From Planctomycetota bacterium (lineage in GTDB: Bacteria > Planctomycetota > UBA8108 > UBA1146 > JAJFFE01), in contig JAGQRC010000016.1 of NCBI GenBank assembly GCA_020425835.1, forward strand, positions 1 through 15,592: 15,592 bases of DNA, in the 5' to 3' direction. Of this stretch, positions 1 to 5,288 are shown piece by piece. Below the pieces are notes generated by a model. The model saw nothing but the letters and a program-made list of their open reading frames with translations, searched no databases and had not been told where the DNA came from. Numbering within the stretch: the first letter of the stretch is position 1; each line of letters opens with the position of its first letter. Position numbers and translations under genes: made by a program.

Positions 1-63
1 GATCGAAGAGGTCTGCCCCATTCGGTTCGGGGTGCCGGGTCGTTGTTGGAGCGGATGGATGCT

Positions 64-115
64 GCGAGGGCGGAGCCGGTCGGGGCGGAGTGTGGCGCGG
101 CTCGATCTCCGTGGG
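64..115 (+). repeat. Inverted repeat, copy 1 (52 bp)
   Basis: The block starts GCGAGGGCGGAGCCG and ends CTCCGTGGG. It matches the reverse complement of 387-438 at 46 of 52 positions by my manual alignment, and a further GGCC match follows a few bases beyond. The copies face each other across about 270 bp. Both lie in sequence without a gene, which fits a dispersed intergenic repeat or the ends of a small non-autonomous element. No terminal target-site duplication is obvious. Confidence 0.7.
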
Positions 116-386
116 TTGGCCTCCCCGATCGAACAACGCACGTCCTGGTGCACACCAGCCGCGCCGAACGACACCACAGAGCCGATCGCCCCGATGTTTC
201 CATGGAGCATCGCCAAGACCGTCAAGCACAGTCTCAGAACTCAGTGGTTTCTTCCTGAGCACTGAGCCCGTCAACGACCCGCATCGAGGCCCGGGCATCT
301 CCGCCAGACAAGCTGCCCCACTCGACTCGGACCCACACACCCGCCCTTCGAAGACCGGTGGCGAGTGGGTGACGTCTCTCGGCCAT

Positions 387-438
387 TCCACGGAGACCGA
401 GCCGCGCCCCGCTTCGCCCCGAGCGGCTCCGCCCTCGC
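387..438 (-). repeat. Inverted repeat, copy 2 (52 bp)
   Basis: Read on the minus strand this begins GCGAGGGCGGAGCCGCTCGG and is about 88% identical to 64-115. The six differences are scattered substitutions with no indels, so the copies have diverged but are kept at the same length. In either copy one frame reads A-R-A-E-P-x-G-A, but the surrounding frames do not look like protein. Confidence 0.7.
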
Positions 439-570
439 GCGACCAAACCCCTCCGCCGACCGGGCAAGCAACCCGCCGCCCAGCGGGCCGCATCACCACG
501 CAACCCCGCCCGCCCGAAGGAGCCCCGCCGTCGTGGCTCTCGGCGCTGATCTCACTCCCGCGCCAAGCAC

Positions 571-3297
571 CTACAACTCCACGTCGGCCGCCGCCTCGCT
601 CCCGACGGTCACCTCCTTCGAACGATCGCCGACCGAGAGCCGGTAGGTCCCGGGCGAGATCCCGCGTACCGCGAAGCCTCCGTCATCGCCGCGCGGGATC
701 TCTGCGATCTCCAAGTACATCGCGGGCACCACGCCCTCGAGGCGAAGGCCCTCGAAGGCAACGAGCACGATTCGAAGTCGATCGCCGGCAGAGGCATCGC
801 ACTGGACGTGGAGGGTGCGCGTGGGCCAGGTCAGGTCATGGCTCTCGTCGACACCGTCGACCCATGCGGTCGTCAGCAGCGCGGTCGGCGTGCTCGGGCT
901 GTTGACGCGAATCAGGTAACGTCCCGGGGTCAAACCTCCGAACGAATACGCCCCGTCGGGATTGCTGAAGTCGACGGCGGTGTCGCTGATCGTTTCGTCG
1001 ATGCGACCGATCGCGACCTGCGCAGCGGGCACCGCCTTGCTCTCGTAGCGGACGTGACCGAACAGCCGACCTGCAGCGTCCTCGATCGTGAGCTCGGCGC
1101 GTTCCGTTCCCGTGACGCGCACGAGATGAGCGCGAGCGTTCGCCGAGACCGCGTAGAGGCCGGGCGGGACATCGAGGAACTCGAAGTCGCCAGCGTCCGT
1201 CGTGTTCACCGACGCGAGCAGTTCCCCCTGGTCGCCTCCTTCGGGTCGGTACAGGCCGATCCACTTTCGCGCGACGTCGGAGCCCGCCGGGCGATAGGTG
1301 CCCGCGATCGTCGCGCCACGCGCGTAGGTGATGCGGCCGAGGTCGAGCGTCTGCCCGGAGTCGATCTCGAACGTCCGCGTCAGCGTGATGTGCGTCGAGC
1401 CGTCGATCCGCTCGTCGATCGGCTTCACCAGGAGACGGTTCTTGCCGACGGCGATCCCGGACAGGAAGAACGAACCGGTGCCGTCCGTCGTCGTCCCGTT
1501 CGGCTCACCCACGACCAGCCGATCCTGGAGGGAACGCACCTGAATGTTCGGTCGTGGGTTGCCGGTCTCGTCGACGATCATCCCCGTGATGGCCCCTCGC
1601 TCGGCCGGCGTGAGCGCGATCTCGAAGACCTCGCCATCGACGATCTCGACCTTCTTGTCGCCGAACGGAACATAGCCCTCGGCCTCGGCCGAGACCTCGA
1701 CGAGCGAACCGTACAGGTTGGCGATGAACCGCCCGTCGTCGTCGGTGAGGAGGCTGACCCGCTCGAGCTTCGGCGAGCGGAGGAAACGCTTCTCGCCGCT
1801 GCGGACCTCGACGTTGGCATTGGCGATCGGCGAGCCCGTGTCATCGACGACGCGTCCCTCGAAATGTGGGTGGGGGTCGAGCACGACCTCGATCGCGCCG
1901 TCCATGCCGACGGTGAGGCGACGGTCGTCGAAGCCGGGAACGACGATGTTCAGGTCGACGGTGTCGATGTCTCCGAGCTCGATCGTGAACGTGTACTCGT
2001 CCGTGACGCGGAGCGGCCAGGTGCAGGTCCAATCATCGAGACCGATCGGGATCGACGCCTCGACTCGAGCAGAGCGCGGTGCGGCGAGCGGGGGATCCCC
2101 GTTCTCATCGACGATCGCGACCTCGAGGGTTCGCGCCGGCTCGAGAGCCACGATCATCGGTTCCGATGGAATCGGCATCTCGTCGCGACGACCGAAGGTC
2201 GGGTCCTTGATGCAGGATCGTGCGTAGCCCTCGGCTTCGACGATCGCGTAGTCGATCGGACCCTGCGCCGGTGAGATCCTGGCGCGCCCTTCGGCGTCGG
2301 TCTTCGTCGACTCGCGGAACACCGCACCGGACCGGATCTGCGGGAGGTTGGGCTGACTTCGACGCAGGATCATCTCCAGACCGCGCGGCTCGGTGGACCC
2401 GAGCGTCGTGTCGGGTTTGCGGAACGTGTAGAACGGCGACGGTCCGGACCAATACATCACCCACCCGATCGTCGCCCCAGCGATGGGGAGGTCGGTCTTC
2501 GCGTCGACGACTCGAATCTCGAGCGCGTCCGCCGACTCCGTCCGGGCGTCGTCGCCATCGTCGCTCGCGATCGACGGAGCGTCGATCTCGACCCACGAGT
2601 CCGGGCGTTCTGCATCGGGGCTCACCGAAGGGTTCCCGACCGGAGTGACGTGAAGGACACCCGCCTCATCCGCTTCGGCCACGAGCGCGATGGTCTCGCC
2701 GAGTGCGAGTGACGCTTCGGTCTCGACACCATCCGACGTCCAGTGCCAGGCGGCGACGCCGGCGGTCAGGGTCAGGAGCACGACAGCGACACCGCGCCGG
2801 TTCCGATTGCTCTTCGGTCGTGATTCCATGAATTCTGCCTCTCGATCGGTCAGGACCTCGACGGTGGCTCGGCCGCGTTCGGTGCGGAGGTAGCCACCCG
2901 GGAAGCCGACATCGAGGGCGGCGCGATCGGCGATCGCGACGACCCGTCCCTCGATCAGATCGAGTCGCGGAGAGTCGACGGTGTGGTCGTAGCGCGCCCG
3001 TGACGCCAGCTCGAAACGACCGTGATCCGCGATCACGATCGTTCGTTCCGCGTGGCGAGGCAGGACGAGCAGGACGAGGGCGAACACGAACAAGAGCAGA
3101 GCTGCGGCCACCGAGCGCCAGGGGAACGGACGGCGCGACGGTGACGAAGGCCGCCCCCGCAGTTCAGCACGCGCCGCCGCGAGGAGGCGCGACCCGAACT
3201 CCGAGTTCGGAGCGTCGATCGCTCGATCCAACCACTCCTCGGTGCGGCGCTCGTCCCTGGGGTGCTCTTCGGTTCGATGATGTTCGGGTGGCGACAT
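571..3297 (-). CDS. Membrane protein: FecR-like segment plus about seven carboxypeptidase-regulatory-like repeats; probable sensor/anti-sigma partner of the adjacent ECF sigma factor
   Basis: The protein has 908 residues from the ATG whose A is the last base of the upstream sigma stop codon (TGATG), with GGAGGG 8 nt before it; a GTG one codon earlier is the alternative. Residues 1-60 are polar and cytosolic, and 61-80 are a clear transmembrane helix. Residues 84-155 resemble the start of a FecR domain (an EGRVV strand, then GGYLRTERG and VEVL). A second hydrophobic helix follows at 168-184. From about residue 258 there are some seven CNA-B/carboxypeptidase-regulatory-like beta-sandwich repeats (starts near 258, 390, 478, 570, 663, 745 and 827), with signatures such as EGRVVDDTGSPIANANVEV and TDDDGRF. 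I infer an envelope sensor that controls the sigma factor. Oddity: both helices have a basic N-terminal flank, and a good internal start exists at Met157 (2829), so this may be two proteins in one frame. Confidence 0.85.
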   Translation of the reverse strand: MSPPEHHRTEEHPRDERRTEEWLDRAIDAPNSEFGSRLLAAARAELRGRPSSPSRRPFPWRSVAAALLLFVFALVLLVLPRHAERTIVIADHGRFELASRARYDHTVDSPRLDLIEGRVVAIADRAALDVGFPGGYLRTERGRATVEVLTDREAEFMESRPKSNRNRRGVAVVLLTLTAGVAAWHWTSDGVETEASLALGETIALVAEADEAGVLHVTPVGNPSVSPDAERPDSWVEIDAPSIASDDGDDARTESADALEIRVVDAKTDLPIAGATIGWVMYWSGPSPFYTFRKPDTTLGSTEPRGLEMILRRSQPNLPQIRSGAVFRESTKTDAEGRARISPAQGPIDYAIVEAEGYARSCIKDPTFGRRDEMPIPSEPMIVALEPARTLEVAIVDENGDPPLAAPRSARVEASIPIGLDDWTCTWPLRVTDEYTFTIELGDIDTVDLNIVVPGFDDRRLTVGMDGAIEVVLDPHPHFEGRVVDDTGSPIANANVEVRSGEKRFLRSPKLERVSLLTDDDGRFIANLYGSLVEVSAEAEGYVPFGDKKVEIVDGEVFEIALTPAERGAITGMIVDETGNPRPNIQVRSLQDRLVVGEPNGTTTDGTGSFFLSGIAVGKNRLLVKPIDERIDGSTHITLTRTFEIDSGQTLDLGRITYARGATIAGTYRPAGSDVARKWIGLYRPEGGDQGELLASVNTTDAGDFEFLDVPPGLYAVSANARAHLVRVTGTERAELTIEDAAGRLFGHVRYESKAVPAAQVAIGRIDETISDTAVDFSNPDGAYSFGGLTPGRYLIRVNSPSTPTALLTTAWVDGVDESHDLTWPTRTLHVQCDASAGDRLRIVLVAFEGLRLEGVVPAMYLEIAEIPRGDDGGFAVRGISPGTYRLSVGDRSKEVTVGSEAAADVEL
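2827..2843 (-). promoter_or_regulatory. Internal Shine-Dalgarno and ATG within the membrane-protein gene
   Basis: On the minus strand GAGAGG (2843-2838) precedes an in-frame ATG (2829-2827) by 8 nt. That ATG is Met157, and the next residues (ESRPKSNRNRR, then a hydrophobic helix) look like the basic N-terminus of a membrane protein. Starting here gives a 752-residue single-helix protein with all the beta-sandwich repeats outside. This could be an internal translation start or the original start of a gene now fused to the FecR-like segment. Confidence 0.4.
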
Positions 3298-3926
3298 CAC
3301 GCGCTCCCTCCGCTCATCCCGCCCCGCTCGACCCGGCTCCGCTTCAACAGCGAGCCGAGGCGGGCGATGGCGGCACGGTAACGATTACGAACGGTATCCC
3401 GCGGCGCGTCGGTCATGGCGGCGATCGCCTCGTAGTCGAGCTCGCCGTAGATCCGCAGCCGAACGATCTCGGACTGCGTTTCCGGGAGCTCCTCCAAGAG
3501 GCGCGTCACCGCGGCCACGGACTCGGCTCGTTCGAGGTGCTCTTCGACACCCGGCGCGTTCGACGGCGGATCCTCCGCAGGGAGCGGAACGCCGCGCTCG
3601 ACGAACGAGCGCCACCGATCGACGTGCCGGTTCTTCACCGACCTCAACAGATAGGGGCGCAGGGGACGCCGCTCGTCGAGTGTGTCGACGTTGCGCAACA
3701 GACCGAGGAACGCCTCCTGCGCGAGGTCCTCTGCGGTCGACCGATCTCCGCACACCGCGCAGGCGTACCGGTACACCGCCGCGCCGTGACTGCGGTAGAT
3801 CGCGTCGAACGCATCGGCGTGCCCCGCACGCAGACGCCTCAGTTGGAACGCGTCACTCAATGCCTCGCCCCTTCTTCCCTTCTCCGGACTCGACACCATC
3901 ACGGATCGGAGCGGAGAAGTGGCCAT
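3297..3926 (-). CDS. ECF-family RNA polymerase sigma factor
   Basis: This is a stand-alone sigma factor of up to 209 residues. Sigma region 2 spans about 38-106: AGHADAFDAIYRSHG, then the conserved acidic motif STAEDLAQEAF, then LRPYLLRSVKNRHVDRWRS. Region 4 spans about 139-193: LEELPETQSEIVRLRIYGELDYEAIA and the recognition helix APRDTVRNRYRAAIARL. The link between them is short and lacks sigma region 3, as expected of ECF factors. Its stop overlaps the start of the membrane protein (TGATG), so the two are co-translated. The start is uncertain: ATGs at 3926 and 3899 lack a Shine-Dalgarno, whereas a TTG at 3860 has AAGGGG 7 nt upstream and would give 187 residues starting just before the sigma domain. 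The family is certain; promoter targets are unknown. Confidence 0.93.
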   Translation of the reverse strand: MATSPLRSVMVSSPEKGRRGEALSDAFQLRRLRAGHADAFDAIYRSHGAAVYRYACAVCGDRSTAEDLAQEAFLGLLRNVDTLDERRPLRPYLLRSVKNRHVDRWRSFVERGVPLPAEDPPSNAPGVEEHLERAESVAAVTRLLEELPETQSEIVRLRIYGELDYEAIAAMTDAPRDTVRNRYRAAIARLGSLLKRSRVERGGMSGGSA

Positions 3927-4114
3927 GCGGAGGGAGAGAACGCCGTAAGTCGTCCCGCACGGACGGACTGCGAGGGACCTCGACCCGATGAGGGTTGATG
4001 TCGGGAGGCCCGGCCGGAAGATCCTCCCGGCGTTCCATCCACGCCGAACCTCTTCGATCCCTCCCCAGCGGGGTCAGGGCCAGCGGAGCTTCCGCCGGCC
4101 CAGGAGGCAAAGGG

Positions 4115-4126
4115 GGGAGTACTCCC
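4115..4126. promoter_or_regulatory. Perfect 12-bp dyad GGGAGTACTCCC upstream of the sigma operon
   Basis: The palindrome lies about 190 bp upstream of the longest sigma-factor start (3926). It could be an operator or part of a promoter region, but nothing else supports regulation and no matching copy was found near the other genes. Confidence 0.2.
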
Positions 4127-4202
4127 AGGGTGCGAGGCATCGCGCTGGTGCGCGGGTCTCGACGCAGTTACTGCGCGACGGCGTCGCCCGACGGGCTGGT
4201 TT

Positions 4203-4418
4203 GCTCGTCGAGAGAAGCGGGCACGCTGGCTGGGGGAGATCGAGGTCATCGTCCGCACTTCGCGCGTCGACCAGTCGATCCGCTGCGTCTGGCCGGACGG
4301 GACGAGCCCTTCGAAGTGTCAGGTGCAGTTGCAGCACGGCGGGCACGAGTCCAAGGAGGCGGCCGATGAGCGCCGCGCCTTCTGGACGGCGAAGTTGAAA
4401 CGACTTGGGCCGCGTGCT
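4203..4418 (+). pseudogene. Possible gene remnant, unrecognised
   Basis: One plus-strand frame across this stretch has the strong third-position G/C bias of the real genes here, and its translation is not the Arg/Pro-rich noise of shadow frames (for example GEIEVIVRTSRVDQSIRC, then DERRAFWTAKLKRLG). There is no ATG upstream in frame and only a GTG at 4323 within it. The frame then runs on through the hairpin and repeat downstream. I do not recognise a family. It may be the eroded tail of a lost gene, or chance. Confidence 0.22.
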
Positions 4419-4455
4419 GCGCGACGCTTGACCCGGACGGGTCCGTTCGAAAAGG

Positions 4456-4491
4456 GAACGAGCCGAGCCCCTCGCGGGACTCGGCTCGTTC
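4456..4491 (-). terminator. Rho-independent terminator of the RRM gene
   Basis: Perfect 12-bp arms GAACGAGCCGAG and CTCGGCTCGTTC flank a 12-nt centre that can pair three further G-C pairs. On the minus strand the hairpin is followed by CCTTTT (complement of the A-run at 4450-4453), the usual layout of an intrinsic terminator. It lies about 110 bp past the RRM stop codon. On the plus strand no T-run follows, so it probably acts on minus-strand transcripts. Confidence 0.6.
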
Positions 4492-4494
4492 TCG

Positions 4495-4564
4495 TCATCC
4501 TGAGGACGATCATCCTGAGGACGGTCATCCCGAAGTATCCCGGGGACGGGTCATCCGAGGATGG
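4495..4564. repeat. Short degenerate tandem repeat (15-bp unit)
   Basis: Two near-identical units TCATCCTGAGGACGR (4495-4509 and 4510-4524) are followed by a diverged, expanded unit (4525-4550) and a shortened one (4551-4564). All begin TCATCC and end in GGAC/GGAT-like sequence. The core TCCTGAGGA is itself a near-palindrome. The array sits between the RRM stop codon and its terminator, so it would lie in the 3' untranslated part of that mRNA. Confidence 0.65.
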
Positions 4565-4599
4565 CTACTGTGAGCAGGCTGACCGCAGTGAGGAGAGTC

Positions 4600-4890
4600 T
4601 CACCAGCGGTCGCGCCGTCCCCCCCCGCCATCCCGACGATCCTCGCGGGGCTTGGCTTCGTTGACGCGCAACGAGCGACCGTCCAGCTCGGTCCCGTCCA
4701 AAGCATCGATCGCCGCCTGGGCCTCTGCCGCCGAGCTCATCTCGACGAAGCCGAAGCCCTTGCTCTGACCGGTGTCGCGGTCGGTGATGACGTTGGCACT
4801 CTGCACGGTGCCGTGCTCGCTGAAGCGTTGGGTGAGGTCGTCGGAGCTCGTGTTGTAGCTGAGATTGCCGACGTAGATTCTCGAAGTCAT
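4600..4890 (-). CDS. Small RRM-domain RNA-binding protein
   Basis: The protein has 96 residues and starts at an ATG with GGAGG about 6 nt upstream. One complete RNA-recognition motif fills residues 3-80, with RNP2 as IYVGNL (5-10) and RNP1 as KGFGFVEM (44-51), carrying the aromatic residues that stack on RNA bases. The tail (PREDRRDGGGGRRDRW) is basic and glycine-rich, typical of the short bacterial/cyanobacterial Rbp type often linked to cold or stress RNA handling. It is monocistronic, with its own terminator, and divergent from the membrane sigma gene at 5289. The Gly tail is encoded over an uninterrupted 8-G run (4619-4626), a possible slippage site near the stop. The RRM assignment is firm; the cellular role is inferred from the family. 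Confidence 0.95.
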   Translation of the reverse strand: MTSRIYVGNLSYNTSSDDLTQRFSEHGTVQSANVITDRDTGQSKGFGFVEMSSAAEAQAAIDALDGTELDGRSLRVNEAKPREDRRDGGGGRRDRW

Positions 4891-5193
4891 GGAACCCTCC
4901 AAGTGGGGTACGTGCGCTGGCCTGCGGGCGTGCTTTCCAGGCCGATGAAAGGGTCGAGTCCGACCAGGAAGGAGGGCGAAGGAGAGAAAAACGTCGATAG
5001 CCGCGCGAGGACCGAAGCGCTGCAGGGAGACCGCTCTTGACTCAGTCGACAAACCAACCGCCGGGGAGGGTACCCGGAGGGAGGGCCGCCCGCCATCTAC
5101 AAATCGCGGGGCGGTGGTCCCGGGGGAGCCGCGCCGCTCGGCCGAGGTCGAGGCCGATTCCCCGGTCCAGGAGACCCTCCGAGTCCGCGGTCC

Positions 5194-5207
5194 GATCGGT
5201 ACCGATC
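5194..5207. promoter_or_regulatory. 14-bp perfect dyad GATCGGTACCGATC upstream of the membrane sigma gene
   Basis: A perfect inverted repeat ending 81 nt before the ATG at 5289. The length and position suit a dimeric regulator site or a leader-RNA hairpin. No second copy was noticed near the other sigma genes, though two of those carry different repeats at a similar distance. Confidence 0.3.
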
Positions 5208-5275
5208 CATGGCCACGACTCACGTTCCGCAGATTCCTTCGTCGCTTCACCTCTTGGCGGAACCACAATGGCGAC

Positions 5276-5282
5276 GGGGAGG
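5276..5282 (+). promoter_or_regulatory. Shine-Dalgarno GGGGAGG that sets the start of the membrane sigma gene
   Basis: It lies 6 nt before ATG 5289. The earlier in-frame ATG at 5268 has only a weak purine run, and upstream residues look non-coding, so 5289 is preferred. Confidence 0.7.
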
Positions 5283-5288
5283 CCGGCG

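Larger units (their letters stand above)
1..570. other. Non-coding stretch downstream of the membrane-protein operon
   Basis: I find no convincing gene here. Open frames exist on both strands, but their translations are Arg/Pro/Ser-rich with no recognisable domain, as expected of shadow frames in GC-rich DNA. The stretch lies past the stop codon of the minus-strand gene ending at 571. Its one clear structure is a pair of inverted 52-bp repeat copies (64-115 and 387-438). I see no GC hairpin followed by a T-run that would clearly terminate the minus-strand operon. Confidence 0.6.
3927..4599. other. Intergenic region between sigma operon and RRM gene
   Basis: It contains no complete gene that I can support. 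It holds the upstream region of the minus-strand sigma gene with a 12-bp perfect dyad (4115-4126), a codon-biased stretch that may be a gene remnant (about 4203-4418), a strong hairpin (4456-4491) and a short tandem repeat (4495-4564). Confidence 0.55.
4891..5288. other. Divergent intergenic region, RRM gene / membrane sigma gene
   Basis: About 400 bp without a gene. It must carry the promoters of both divergent genes, but I see no clear sigma-70 -35/-10 pair. The notable element is a 14-bp perfect dyad at 5194-5207. Open frames crossing the region are Arg/Pro/Ser-rich and have no Shine-Dalgarno-supported start. Confidence 0.55.

Noticed and set aside
808..2274. Long plus-strand open frame (488 codons) opposite the 908-residue membrane protein
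   Set aside because: It is composed mostly of Arg, Asp, Val and Glu with no domain, and it mirrors the repeat gene on the other strand, whose domains and codon bias are clear. It is a GC-rich antisense shadow.
3000..3998. 332-codon plus-strand open frame across the sigma/membrane operon start
   Set aside because: It is antisense to the clear ECF sigma gene, with no domain and no Shine-Dalgarno.
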